Shown in pieces: positions 15,315-24,067 of a stretch of 24,067 nucleotides of DNA. Positions within the stretch are counted from its first letter, which is position 1. Each line of letters opens with the position of its first letter. Under the pieces are notes generated by a model. The model made no database searches and was not told the origin of the DNA. It was given only the letters and a program-made list of their open reading frames with translations. The position numbers were made by a program, and so were the translations under genes. Origin of the DNA: CAYWTX01 sp964461295. GTDB taxonomy: Bacteria; Planctomycetota; Phycisphaerae; SM23-33. The stretch spans positions 1-24,067 of the forward strand of contig CAYWTX010000515.1 in assembly GCA_964461295.1 (NCBI GenBank). Direction: 5' to 3'.

Positions 15315-15737
15315 CTATCGCGGCGACTTGGGTGAATCGCTCATCAATGTACGTACACCGTCAAACCGATAGGTGCGGGCGCCCGCACGCGCCACGGCGT
15401 CCAGGCCGCCCTGGTTGTCCAGCTTGAGCAACATGCGGTTGGTGCCCCGGCGAACTTTGAGTTTCACGAACTGCTGAGCATCCAGAACCACCCATGGCCG
15501 CGGAGTGGTTCCGCTCTTGTACACCGGCTTGAGATCGTCGTTCAGCCACAGAGCGCCGCAATCATCCGTAACGATGTTTGCCCAGACCTCCTGGTCGCGG
15601 TCGCTCCAGAACTCGGTGTAGAAGTACCAGAGGGAGCATCGCTGGACGAATCGCGGCACCTGCTTCACGCCGCTCATGGGGCAATAATCGGCTCCCCGCT
15701 GCAAAGCATGAGTTTGTCCGTTTCGGTGTTGTTCCCA
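15315..15737 (-). pseudogene. fragment of a secreted-protein beta-sandwich domain, paralogous to the 1538-residue protein
   Basis: The minus-strand frame opens after a stop codon at 15738-15740 and has no good start or ribosome site (a TTG at 15704 is the only candidate). It encodes a coherent domain: LWYFYTEFWSDRDQEVWANI, DDCGALWLNDDL, then FVKLKVRRGTNRMLLKLDN. This matches in order the segment IWYAAAALRCERAGTVWFSV, NDFAKLWVNDLL, FVPVALKAGENRLLVRVHND of the 1538-residue protein. A full-length relative would have a signal peptide and far more sequence upstream. The fragment is therefore the 3' end of a truncated paralogue. The rest of 15133-15931 shows nothing else recognisable. Confidence 0.6.
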
Positions 15738-15931
15738 TCAGCCACTGGAGACCATCGCCAGACAGCAGACAGCCCTGTCCGAAGTGAAACTCAGTCTGGA
15801 CCGCAGGGCTCCGATCACCAACAAGAGAACCAGTAGCTTGCGAAAGAACTGCCGCAAGCAGTTCTATCCCTCTTGGCCCGGAAGGGGCGACCACCCGCAT
15901 GCTTCGTTTGTAGCGGGGTCGCCACGGACCC

Positions 15932-18616
15932 TCATTGCGGCCGCGCAAGCAACCTCGCAAGCGATTCGGCCAGCGTGTCCAGGGCGGCCGCGTCCGGCAG
16001 GCGCACCGTGAGCTTGAGCTTGCCGTCCTCGCCGGTCTCCAGGCACTCGGCGAGGCGCCGCTTCATCGCGTCGGCCAGTTCGCGCGACGGCTCGGCGGGC
16101 CCGCCGGCGGGGACCAGTTCGCCCAGGAAGCTGAACGCGGCCGTCAGAAGCTGCCCGCCCGCCTCGGCCACTTTCTCGCGACGAGCCAGGCGCCGGGCTT
16201 CCTCGGTCTTGCGGACCGCTTCGCTGACGTCAACGGGCGCCTCGGGTTTGGCGCCCAGCAGCGTCTCCAGGCGGCGCTTCAACTCCTCCATGCCGCTGAC
16301 CAGTTCCACCGCGTCCACATCCGAATCGACATCCAGCGCCGCCTGCGCCAGTTCATGCTTGGCCGACAGCGTCGCCAGCAGCTTCTCCTCCAGCGTGCCC
16401 TCCGTCACCAGCACGTACACCTGCACCGGGCGCGTCTGCCCCATCCGGTGCGCGCGGGCGATCCGCTGCTCCAGCACGGCCGGGTTCCACGGCAGGTCCA
16501 CGTTGAAGACCGTGTCGGCCGCCTGGAGGTTCAGACCGGTCGCCCCGGCGTTGGTCGTGATGAACACCCGCTTCGCCGGATCGGTCCGGAACGCGTGCAC
16601 AATCTGCCGCCGCTTCGCCTGCGGGATGCTGCCGTCCAGGCGCACGTACCCCAGGCCGTGCTTGTCCAGCAGCGGCTCGATCAGCCCCAGCATCGTCGTC
16701 CACTCCGAGAACAGGACGGCCTTGCGCCCCTGCTGGCGGGCGAACTCGCCCAGCAGGTCGTCCAGACGCTCCAGTTTGGTCGAGTAACCCGGCGGCTGCT
16801 TGTCCACCAGGAACGTGCTGTCGGCGACCATGCGGCACATGAGCAGCGCTTTCTGCAGCCGCAGCAGGTCCATCTCGCTGATGTACTTCTTGTTCACGAT
16901 GGACTGGATGATGATCGACTGGCCGCGATGGAATTCGATCTGCTCGCCCGTCGGCGCGATGCGGACGACCTCCGTCGTGCGCGGCGGCAGGTCGCGCATC
17001 ACCGACCCCCGCGTCCGCCGCAGCAGGATCGGCGACAGCCGCTCGCGAAGTTCGGCAAGGTTCTTGTAGCCCAGCACCCGCCCACGGTCATCCACCGTGC
17101 GGTGGCGGTTCAGGAAGCGAAACGCCGGCCCCAGACGCCGGTCGTCGATGAACTCGACCACCGAGTACAGTTCATCCAGGCGGTTCTCCATCGGCGTGCC
17201 CGACAGCACCAGGGCGAACGGCGACTTCAGGGCCTTGACCACGCCGCTGGTCTTCGCCTGCCAGTTCTTGATCCGCTGCCCCTCGTCCAGGATGATCAGC
17301 CCCCACTTGACCTGCTCGATCGCCATGATATCCCGAAGCACCTGCTCGTAGTTGCACACCGTGAAGAAGCAGTCGTTGCCGTACTGCCCCGCCCGCTCCT
17401 TCAGCGGTCCCAGGATGAGCTGGCACGACCGGTCGCAGAACCGCTCGATCTCGCTTCGCCACTGCGATTTCAGCGTGGCCGGGCATACCACCAGCACCTT
17501 GGACACCTGCGCCTCGCGGGCCAGCAGTTCCGCCACGCCGATGCCCTGGATCGTCTTGCCCAGGCCCATGTCGTCGGCGAGAACCGCCCGCCCGGCCCCC
17601 ACGGCAAACGCGATGCCGTCAAGCTGATACGGCAGCAACTCGACCTTCAGCAGTTCCTTGCGCAACGCGTGCTTTGCCGGCGCCTTGCGGATCTCGGCCA
17701 CCCTCGCCGCGATGCGCAGCTCGAAGAGCCGCTGGTTGACGTACTCCTCCGCGTCGGGAAACACCGTCACGTCCAGCCCCAGCGAGGCCAGCTTGCCGAT
17801 GCGCCCCAACAGGTCCGGCACGTCGTCGATGGCGCGATCCCGCACCGGCTTCACGATCGCCGACGCCGACGCCTCCAGATCCCTGGGCACGAGCATCCGC
17901 AGTTCCGCCTCGCGCCCGTGGCGAATGTACACCGCCAGTTCGGTCGGCTCGTAGGGCTGCTCCCGCACGGCCGCGGGAAACCTGGCTCGCATCTTGTGCT
18001 GCACTTGCAGGATGTGCTTGCACGTCCCCAACGTGTTCTTGCGGAAGTCCGGGCAGGAGCAGTACGACTCGCCCGCCTGCCAGCCGCGCAACGCCACGCG
18101 ATACGTCCTGCCGGACTCCGCGTTGGTGACAACGTAGTCCGTCCACAACGTGTCGACGTCGCTGGAGCGGATTCGCATCTTCTCCAGCTGCGCCCGTTCC
18201 TGGCGCTCCTGAAGGGCAAGCCGGACCAGTTCCTCCTCCGCCAGGCTCTCCACCGGCTTACGCTCCGGCGGCGCCGCCGCCAGGCCCAGCGCCAGCTTCT
18301 CCTCCAGGACCAGCGAAAACGCCGTCCCCACGTGCTCGCACGCGCCGGCGCCGGGACGGCAGGCTGTGCAGTTCCAGCGCAGCCGGTCCCGCGCCTCGGC
18401 CATCAGCGTGATCGTCACCGTCGCATCCGGCAGACGCAGCCGGAACAGGTCCGCTCCCAGGTGGACCTGCTCGTCAATGATCACCTCTCGCTTCCCCCCG
18501 GCCGCTAGCAACTGCTTCGCCTCGGGCCCGAGCAGCTTGCACGCCTGCTGGTAGCTCAGGCGCGACAGCAGGTCTCTCAGCGTCAACTCGCGCACCGGGT
18601 CCGTCTTCGAAGACAT
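15932..18616 (-). CDS. SWIM zinc-finger SNF2-family helicase/translocase
   Basis: This ATP-dependent DNA translocase of the SNF2/HepA-like type has 894 residues. Two SWIM-like Cys/His motifs precede the motor: NCTACRPGAGACEHV (C-x2-C-x7-C-x-H) and the canonical CSCPDFRKNTLGTCKH (CxC-xn-CxH). The helicase core has motif I DDMGLGKTIQG, motif II LDEGQ, motif III LSGTPMENR, motif V TNAGATGLNLQ and motif VI ARAHRMGQTRPV. DEGQ instead of the usual DEAH occurs in some SNF2 subgroups. The C-terminal 150 residues are helical and charged. ATG 18616 has AAGGAG 8 nt upstream, so an in-frame GTG at 18625 is rejected. It appears to be a single-gene unit; no methylase, nuclease or other defence partner is next to it. 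A role in chromosome maintenance or transcription recycling is a family-level guess. Confidence 0.95.
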   Translation of the reverse strand: MSSKTDPVRELTLRDLLSRLSYQQACKLLGPEAKQLLAAGGKREVIIDEQVHLGADLFRLRLPDATVTITLMAEARDRLRWNCTACRPGAGACEHVGTAFSLVLEEKLALGLAAAPPERKPVESLAEEELVRLALQERQERAQLEKMRIRSSDVDTLWTDYVVTNAESGRTYRVALRGWQAGESYCSCPDFRKNTLGTCKHILQVQHKMRARFPAAVREQPYEPTELAVYIRHGREAELRMLVPRDLEASASAIVKPVRDRAIDDVPDLLGRIGKLASLGLDVTVFPDAEEYVNQRLFELRIAARVAEIRKAPAKHALRKELLKVELLPYQLDGIAFAVGAGRAVLADDMGLGKTIQGIGVAELLAREAQVSKVLVVCPATLKSQWRSEIERFCDRSCQLILGPLKERAGQYGNDCFFTVCNYEQVLRDIMAIEQVKWGLIILDEGQRIKNWQAKTSGVVKALKSPFALVLSGTPMENRLDELYSVVEFIDDRRLGPAFRFLNRHRTVDDRGRVLGYKNLAELRERLSPILLRRTRGSVMRDLPPRTTEVVRIAPTGEQIEFHRGQSIIIQSIVNKKYISEMDLLRLQKALLMCRMVADSTFLVDKQPPGYSTKLERLDDLLGEFARQQGRKAVLFSEWTTMLGLIEPLLDKHGLGYVRLDGSIPQAKRRQIVHAFRTDPAKRVFITTNAGATGLNLQAADTVFNVDLPWNPAVLEQRIARAHRMGQTRPVQVYVLVTEGTLEEKLLATLSAKHELAQAALDVDSDVDAVELVSGMEELKRRLETLLGAKPEAPVDVSEAVRKTEEARRLARREKVAEAGGQLLTAAFSFLGELVPAGGPAEPSRELADAMKRRLAECLETGEDGKLKLTVRLPDAAALDTLAESLARLLARPQ

Positions 18617-19106
18617 GGCGTTCACTCCTTTGTCCGCGCACGCCGCAAGGCGTTTGTCTCCTCGTTCGCGCGACGCTCCCTTGGGGGCAGGCGTCAGACG
18701 CTGCTCTGTCCGCGCAAGATGCCCCGCTCAGGCCGGGATGTCAAGCGCGTCCCGTCCGCTCTGGTGTTACTCCCGCTTGGCTGGAGGCATTCGCGCCGGT
18801 GCGATGATTTGCGGGGCAGGGACATGGCGGCAACGACTTGCAGCCGCTCCTCAATCGGACGCGGTTCCGCCGCTACACCCATCGCCCGGCAAGTGCAGCC
18901 CTTCTTGCCCGAGCGCCGCTCGCCAAGGCCTGGATGGGCCACCGTACCGGGCAAGGCCGCCTGGGGTAACGCGGGCTATCCCGATGGACGTCGAGGCCCG
19001 GCCGCCGCAACCGGTGCGTACACGTCCCTCTTCCTCCTCGCCCGTATCCCGATGGAAGGTTCGGCCCGAACGCCGCGGTAGCCGGCGTCGTCTGGTCTGG
19101 CGCCAG
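18617..19106 (-). other. 490-nt intergenic stretch upstream of the SNF2 gene
   Basis: No reading frame here looks protein-like. A possible promoter for the SNF2 gene is listed separately. The rest shows no hairpin array or recognised repeat. Confidence 0.5.
18716..18744 (-). promoter_or_regulatory. candidate sigma-70-like promoter for the SNF2 gene
   Basis: On the minus strand TTGACA (complement of 18739-18744) is followed, after 17 nt, by CATCTT (complement of 18716-18721). The -35 is perfect and the -10 weak (3 of 6). It lies about 100 nt upstream of the SNF2 start. Confidence 0.3.
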
Positions 19107-22100
19107 CTAGGGTTTCTCGGCTGCCGCGGCCGCCAGCATGGCCGACGCGCTAGCCGCCTCCGGCGTTGCCGGCAACCCAACGACGATGGCCTGTAGCAAC
19201 TCGGCGTTCGCCCGCACGCGCGCCAGCCACATCCGCTTCATGGTCGGCGAGTGTGCGACCTCCCGGAAGCACGGCTGCAAGCGCAGGTCCACGACCTCCT
19301 TCGGCTGCTTGGACTCCGTCCGGAACTCCGCCATCTCCCCGCCGCGTTTCTCGCTGAACCCGCCCAGGCTCCGGAAGCTCCAGCCCGAGGAACTCGGATG
19401 GATCAGCGCCGCCAGGACGTGCCGGCCGCGAGTGACCTTCACGCAGAATGGATGGCCCTCCAGCTCCGCGGGCTTGGAGCCCATGCCCAGCTTCGTGCGG
19501 TCGTAGACGCTCACGCCGTCCACATACCAGCCGATGGCCGCGTCGGCCGAGCAGGTGACGTACAGGTACCCGTCCGAGGGGCACTCGATCTCCGCCATCG
19601 CATAGGCGGCCATCGGCACGCCCGGCCGGACGAACTCCAGCGCCCGGTTCGGCTCGACCCCCAGTTCCGTCTGCGTCAGGCCGGCGAGTTCCACGGCATG
19701 GTCCTCCACCGGGAACGGGAACAGCTTGCAGGCGTGCCCGCCAAGGTCCATGCTCTCGGCCAGTTTGGCAAGCTCCTTAGCGCCGGGACGCGGATCCTTG
19801 AGCGACAGCGGCCCCAGCACCAGCCACTTCTTGGGCCAGCCCACGTCCTTCAGCGCCTTCTTCTCCATCGCGATGACCACGTTGACCGGCGTCAGGGCCT
19901 CGGCCACCGTGGTGTCGTGGAACTCCGGCCCCACCCGCAGCAGGTAGGGGTACAACCCCGGCGCCAGGTGCAGCGGCTCGTCCGAGTCGATCCGTTGCCC
20001 CGAAAGCCATTGGGTGACTCCCTTGCGCTGCACGCCCGGCGTTACGATGCAGTCGTGGGTATTCTCCAGCACCGTGTACAGGAGTCCGGATTCCTTGACG
20101 CCGCTCACGCAGGCGGGGTCCACCCGCGCGGTGAACCGCGGCGTGAGGTCCCCGGTGCCCTGCAACTCCGACGTGCGGAGGTACGCCGGAGGCTCGTTGT
20201 AGGCCGACTCCCAGCCGAGGGTCGCGAACTTCTTCCCCGCCAGCGACGTTCCCGCTTCCGGCCGCAAGCCGGCCAACGCCGCCTCATCACTCACGGCGGC
20301 GGGCGGGAACGGGCCCGCCCCCAGCCACCGATCCGTCGGCCGATCACTTATGAGTTTGCCGACCGGGACCTCGCCGGCGGCGCTCAGACGTTCCATCGGC
20401 GCAATGTCCCGAGGAGCGGCCTGGCGCGGTTCCCGCCCGATGACCCCGAGCAACGTCCGCGCCAGTTCCCGCTTCTCATACTCTTTCCCTTGGGGCGTGA
20501 TTGTCGCCACGCAGAGCAGGGAGGTGGGCGACCGCAGCAGCATCCGCTCGCCCGCGAAGACCGGCGGCTGCGTCGTGCCCGGCTCCACGTCCTGCCGGGC
20601 GACGAGCCGAATCCGGTCGTCGGCCGTCACCACGGCGATCTGGTTCCGTTTGTTGCCCGACCGTCCCCCCAGCAGGAACAGGTACTTGCCGGCGACCACC
20701 GGCGTGCTGAGGTTCAGCGGGCCGTAGGCGTACAGGTCCTTCATCACCGGCTTGAGGCGGGCGATCCATCGGCCATCGCGGACGTCCTGCACGTTCACTT
20801 CCGCCCGCGGGTCGGGGCAGTGCGGCGTGTGCGCCAGCGACGAGTGCCACGTGAAGAGGTACTGGTCCGTCGCCATCCCCGGGGCCGCCACGTTCGCGAA
20901 CCCGCTGCTGCCATAGTTGCTTTCCCAGGCTTGCGCATGAGCGATCTTGCCGTCCTTCTCCCACAGACGGATGGCCAGATGCCGCGTCTGCGAGGTGAGG
21001 TAGAGCATGCCGGCGCTGGAGAACACCTTGTGCGGGCCGCCCATCACGCTCCGGATCGCCGCGCCGTCCTTGTCCGTCATCTCCATCTCGCCGTCCACCG
21101 TCCCCAGCGGCCCACCCGTCCGCGATTCCAGGACCGTGCCCGTGCCGCTCAGCAGGAACGGGACGCCTCCCAGCCGCAGTTCCACGCCGGCTCGCGACCG
21201 CGCGCCAGCCACGTCCCGCCGCCAGGCTTCCTTGCCGCCGGCCATATCGAACGCCACCACGCGAACCTGCGCGGCGGCGCCCCGCTTCTTGTCTTCACGC
21301 GATGCCTGTCCATCGAGGACCAGCCGGTCGCCGCAGACGAGCATCTGGGCGGCGCCCAGTCCCGTCGCCGCCGACCAGAGCGATGTGCCCTTGGCGTCAT
21401 AGCATTCGAGCGTTCCCGCGCCGCTGAGGATCGCGATCCGCGTGCCGTCGGTGACCGGGCCCTGGGCCGCCGGTTCCTGGCCTTTGGCGGCCGCCGCCGC
21501 GGCTTCTCCCTTCACCTGCTTCGACCAGCGCGGCTGGCCCGTGGCCAGGTCCACGCAGGTCAGCGTGTCACGTCCGACGGCCACGAAGGCCGCATCGCCC
21601 ACCACCACCGGCCGCCCCGGGCCGCCCAACTCCGCGTTGCGCCAGGCCACGTTCGTGCCCTTGGCGACATCCCAGGCCAGGGGGGGGCGCGCATCGCCAA
21701 ACACGTGGTCGCGGTTAGGGGCCGGCCGCGCGGCCGGCATCGCGGGCGTCGCCGGTTCGGACGGGCTCAAGGCCAGCCGCAACCAGCCAAGCTGCCGGTC
21801 GTTGTGTACGCGGACCAGCAGCCGGTTCTCACCCGCCTTCAGCGCCACCGGGACGAAGCTGCGTCCCAGGGCCCGGTAGCGGTAGATGCGTTCCACATCC
21901 GTCCACACGAGCAGGTCGTTCACCCAAAGCTTGGCGAAGTCGTTCGCCTCGACGCTGAACCACACCGTGCCCGCTCGCTCGCAGCGCAAGGCCGCCGCGG
22001 CGTACCAGATCTGCCCGTTGTATCTCGACCACATCCCCGACCGTTCCCACGGCGCGCCGAGCCGGGAGTCCTCGCAGGTGAGGGGCTGCCACTTTTGTGG

Positions 22101-23723
22101 CGATCCGCGGTCGTCCGTCAGGCCAAAGCGATCCGTCGGCTGCCGGTACTCCGCCTGCGGCATGAACACCACATCCGGCGCCAGGGCCGTGTCGTGCTCC
22201 AGCCCGAAACGCTGCTCGAACGGACCCAGCACATGCCATCGCGGCAGGAACACCCAACCCCCCGCGTCCCCCGGCAGCACATTGAGATCGTTCTCCACGC
22301 CGGCCGGGCGAGTTCCGAAACTGGGACTATCCCCGATCGTCTCGGGCTTGCCCGGCGGCAGCTTGGTCTCCGGCCCGGGCAAGGCTTCGGCCTGTTGAAC
22401 CGCCAGGCGGAGGTACTCCGCCGCATCCGCGCCGACCGGCGCCGGCCACGATGACTGGAGGAATGCCTCCGCGTACGACAGCCCCGCATGCTGAAGGACC
22501 AGATGCAGTGCCCGGACCTCCTGGAGCACGGCGGCGATCCGATCGACCGTCGCCTCGCCGCCGGCCGGCGTCACCTGCCGGCGCGCCGAAGGGCGGGCGT
22601 CGAGCAGCATGCCGTCCAGCGAGCCGGCCTGTGCCTCCAGGTCGCCCTTGGCGGAATATCGCCCCGCCACCAGCTTGCCGCCCCGGCCGCCGATGGCGCC
22701 CTCATAGCGGGTCTCGGGCAGCGTCACGTCGGCCGAATCGTCGCCGCGCGGGTTGTAGCTCTTGCCCTTGAGGGTCGTCCCCCCGAAGGATGCCTTGTAG
22801 CGCCCGCTGAGCGCGTTGTGGTCAAGGCGCGCATCGACCTCGAAGCAAACCCGGATCGGCTCGTGCTGCGTGTGTTTGCCGCTGCCCCATGGCCCCCACC
22901 CGTCCTGGTGCAGGAACACCACAACCGTTCCCGTCAACCGCCCGTCGGCGTACTTCAGGCCCGTCGTGTCGGCCTCGTGGAAGCCCGCCACCCAGGAGTG
23001 CGTCCGCACCCAGACGGGCGTGAAACGGTTGCCCGGCGCCTGGAGGCGGATGAAGATCGGCCGGCGCGATACCGACGGCCTGGTGTTCGCGGCCTTCGCA
23101 TTCGGCGCGAAGGCCGGGTCCCAGTAGACGCCGCCTTCCAGCACCAGGTCCAGCATCGCGCGGTCCGATTGGACCTCGGCGTCGATCGAGTAGGTCATTC
23201 GCCGAGGCGTCATGTTGCCGCCCGGGATGAACCGGTCCCACCATTGGGCGTGCTCGCCCGGCGGCAGCCGGTCCACGTTCGCCATGTCGAGCCCGTAGAC
23301 GATCCCCATTCTGCCCGACAGCTTCCGGCCATCCAGCGACAGCCCGGCCGCGTCGGCCGGAAACCGCAGGCTTGGCCGCCAGCAGCCGCCGGTGAAGTTG
23401 GCGTGGTAATAGTTGCGCCAGTCCTTCATCGTGGCCTGGTGCCAGCCCGGCACTTCGCCGAAGGCGGCGCGCCAGGCGCCGTCGCCGCGCCGCAGGGTAA
23501 GCCAGAGATCATCGTGGTCGGCGGCGCCGGGCAGATTCAGCAGCATCTCCTCGCACGCCGGCTTCTTCTCCACGGCCGCCAGGAGTGCGTCGCGCTTGGC
23601 CAGCAGCTTGGCCCATTGGCCGCCCGGCCCGCCCGCCGACTCCTCCGCGCCAACCAGCGCCAGCGCCGACCAGAAGTACACGGCGAACACTGCCATCAGG
23701 CCCGAAATCGCGTTCTTCTTCAC
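19107..23723 (-). CDS. very large secreted beta-propeller/beta-sandwich protein
   Basis: This exported protein has 1538 residues. It starts with a signal peptide (KK, then hydrophobic GLMAVFAVYFWSALALVGA). Residues about 40-375 contain beta-rich units (LDGRKLSGRMG, YADGRLTGTVVVF, NALSGRYKASF) similar to those in the 892-residue PQQ protein. Residues about 490-655 form a sandwich-type domain beginning WHVLGPF and containing FAKLWVNDLLVW. A PQQ-like propeller follows at about 670-1120 (DLATGQPRWSKQV, GGKEAWRRDV). A second sandwich-type domain is at about 1295-1460, beginning WLVLGPLS and containing IGWYVDGVSVYD. The start is GTG (23721-23723) with AGAGGCG upstream. No catalytic residues were recognised. 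A role in binding or presenting polymers at the cell surface is plausible but unproven. Confidence 0.87.
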   Translation of the reverse strand: MKKNAISGLMAVFAVYFWSALALVGAEESAGGPGGQWAKLLAKRDALLAAVEKKPACEEMLLNLPGAADHDDLWLTLRRGDGAWRAAFGEVPGWHQATMKDWRNYYHANFTGGCWRPSLRFPADAAGLSLDGRKLSGRMGIVYGLDMANVDRLPPGEHAQWWDRFIPGGNMTPRRMTYSIDAEVQSDRAMLDLVLEGGVYWDPAFAPNAKAANTRPSVSRRPIFIRLQAPGNRFTPVWVRTHSWVAGFHEADTTGLKYADGRLTGTVVVFLHQDGWGPWGSGKHTQHEPIRVCFEVDARLDHNALSGRYKASFGGTTLKGKSYNPRGDDSADVTLPETRYEGAIGGRGGKLVAGRYSAKGDLEAQAGSLDGMLLDARPSARRQVTPAGGEATVDRIAAVLQEVRALHLVLQHAGLSYAEAFLQSSWPAPVGADAAEYLRLAVQQAEALPGPETKLPPGKPETIGDSPSFGTRPAGVENDLNVLPGDAGGWVFLPRWHVLGPFEQRFGLEHDTALAPDVVFMPQAEYRQPTDRFGLTDDRGSPQKWQPLTCEDSRLGAPWERSGMWSRYNGQIWYAAAALRCERAGTVWFSVEANDFAKLWVNDLLVWTDVERIYRYRALGRSFVPVALKAGENRLLVRVHNDRQLGWLRLALSPSEPATPAMPAARPAPNRDHVFGDARPPLAWDVAKGTNVAWRNAELGGPGRPVVVGDAAFVAVGRDTLTCVDLATGQPRWSKQVKGEAAAAAAKGQEPAAQGPVTDGTRIAILSGAGTLECYDAKGTSLWSAATGLGAAQMLVCGDRLVLDGQASREDKKRGAAAQVRVVAFDMAGGKEAWRRDVAGARSRAGVELRLGGVPFLLSGTGTVLESRTGGPLGTVDGEMEMTDKDGAAIRSVMGGPHKVFSSAGMLYLTSQTRHLAIRLWEKDGKIAHAQAWESNYGSSGFANVAAPGMATDQYLFTWHSSLAHTPHCPDPRAEVNVQDVRDGRWIARLKPVMKDLYAYGPLNLSTPVVAGKYLFLLGGRSGNKRNQIAVVTADDRIRLVARQDVEPGTTQPPVFAGERMLLRSPTSLLCVATITPQGKEYEKRELARTLLGVIGREPRQAAPRDIAPMERLSAAGEVPVGKLISDRPTDRWLGAGPFPPAAVSDEAALAGLRPEAGTSLAGKKFATLGWESAYNEPPAYLRTSELQGTGDLTPRFTARVDPACVSGVKESGLLYTVLENTHDCIVTPGVQRKGVTQWLSGQRIDSDEPLHLAPGLYPYLLRVGPEFHDTTVAEALTPVNVVIAMEKKALKDVGWPKKWLVLGPLSLKDPRPGAKELAKLAESMDLGGHACKLFPFPVEDHAVELAGLTQTELGVEPNRALEFVRPGVPMAAYAMAEIECPSDGYLYVTCSADAAIGWYVDGVSVYDRTKLGMGSKPAELEGHPFCVKVTRGRHVLAALIHPSSSGWSFRSLGGFSEKRGGEMAEFRTESKQPKEVVDLRLQPCFREVAHSPTMKRMWLARVRANAELLQAIVVGLPATPEAASASAMLAAAAAEKP

Positions 23724-23907
23724 TTGGTCGCCTCTCTATGTGCTGGAGTATCAGTCCATCGTCCCGCGCATCCTTGAACCGGAGAACCCGGCGCGCGGGC
23801 CGTGCCCAAGTTGACGCCGATCCCCATGGTGGGCATCATCCGCGGCGGTGGCGGGTCTACCAAATCCGTACGTTCCGCGGGTCCATGACCGCAGTTGCCT
23901 CGCCTCT

Positions 23908-24035
23908 TCAGCCTGAAGGGCTGACATATGACAGCCCAGGGCAACGCCCTGGGAATGGATGTCCCAAAGCAACAAGCCCTGAAAGGGCGCAAGAACTGCC
24001 CGCCCGGGCAACGGTTTCTTCCGCCCCTTCAGGGC
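23908..24035. repeat. tandem-hairpin intergenic repeat (REP-like)
   Basis: Several hairpins follow each other: TTCAGCC-type at about 23908; CCCAGGGC/GCCCTGGG with loop AAC (23935-23942 with 23946-23953); GCCCT/AGGGC with loop GAA (23976-23980 with 23984-23988); and GCCC/GGGC around CTTCA (24023-24026 with 24032-24035). Blocks of this composition recur in planctomycete and related genomes, and their spurious translations fill databases. The array may continue beyond the window end. It lies about 185 nt upstream of the 1538-residue protein gene. Confidence 0.65.
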
Positions 24036-24067
24036 TTCGCCATCTTCGGATGCGGGTTCCCAGGGCG

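Noticed and set aside
15935..18508. 857-codon plus-strand open frame opposite the SNF2 gene
   Set aside because: The minus strand has all helicase motifs; this frame has none.
19251..22454. 1067-codon plus-strand open frame opposite the large secreted protein
   Set aside because: Composition is Arg/His/Pro-rich as expected of an antisense frame in high-GC DNA, and the minus strand has recognisable blades and domains.
23751..24011. Short minus-strand frame at the window end as a gene
   Set aside because: It runs through the hairpin array, so it is a repeat translation of the kind often seen as a spurious protein.

Overview
The window is high-GC DNA that looks like a planctomycete (Planctomycetota) genome or MAG. 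The evidence is the mix of families: an ECF sigma factor next to a Ser/Thr kinase with a zinc-ribbon N-terminus and membrane segments, a Tat-exported Gfo/Idh/MocA oxidoreductase, large secreted PQQ-type beta-propeller proteins, a SWIM-SNF2 helicase, and tandem-hairpin intergenic repeats. The assignment is inferred from gene content; no rRNA or tRNA was seen. The finer taxon cannot be read from this sequence.

Left part (1-3401, plus strand): a compact oxygen and ROS defence locus. It encodes desulfoferrodoxin (superoxide reductase), a ferritin overlapping it by ATGA or 5 nt downstream depending on the start, a rubrerythrin-like diiron protein, an FprA-type flavodiiron protein, and a stand-alone rubredoxin. 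Together they would reduce superoxide, peroxide and O2 without making O2, and would store iron. Rubredoxin is the likely electron carrier. This implies an anaerobe or microaerophile that meets oxygen. A similar stretch of about 60 nt precedes both the rubrerythrin-like gene and the rubredoxin gene.

Middle part (3592-11508, minus strand): a secreted TPR protein, a polytopic UPF0104/LPG-synthase-TM-type membrane protein, a secreted PQQ beta-propeller protein with beta-rich C-terminal modules, and a Tat-signal Gfo/Idh/MocA oxidoreductase. All face the cell envelope, but the gaps between them (134-469 nt) do not prove a single operon.

Right-middle part (11950-15132, minus strand): an ECF sigma factor followed by a multidomain kinase. 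The kinase carries a zinc ribbon, a kinase domain, several TM helices, a signal-peptidase-I-like domain that appears to lack its catalytic Ser and Lys, and a three-fold helical-hairpin repeat. This fusion is the most unusual architecture in the window.

Right part (15315-23723, minus strand): a gene fragment, a SWIM-SNF2 helicase, and a 1538-residue secreted protein. The 1538-residue protein shares beta-rich modules with the PQQ protein at 6903-9581, and one of its sandwich-type domains resembles the fragment at 15315-15737. The window therefore seems to hold a small dispersed family of exported propeller/beta-sandwich proteins with at least one decayed member.

Three intergenic stretches (1-108, about 3001-3118, about 23908-24035) are arrays of short perfect hairpins that look like mobile or REP/MITE-type repeats. 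Two other intergenic stretches (about 9600-9930 and 11580-11953) have codon-like composition that switches frame and may be decayed genes.
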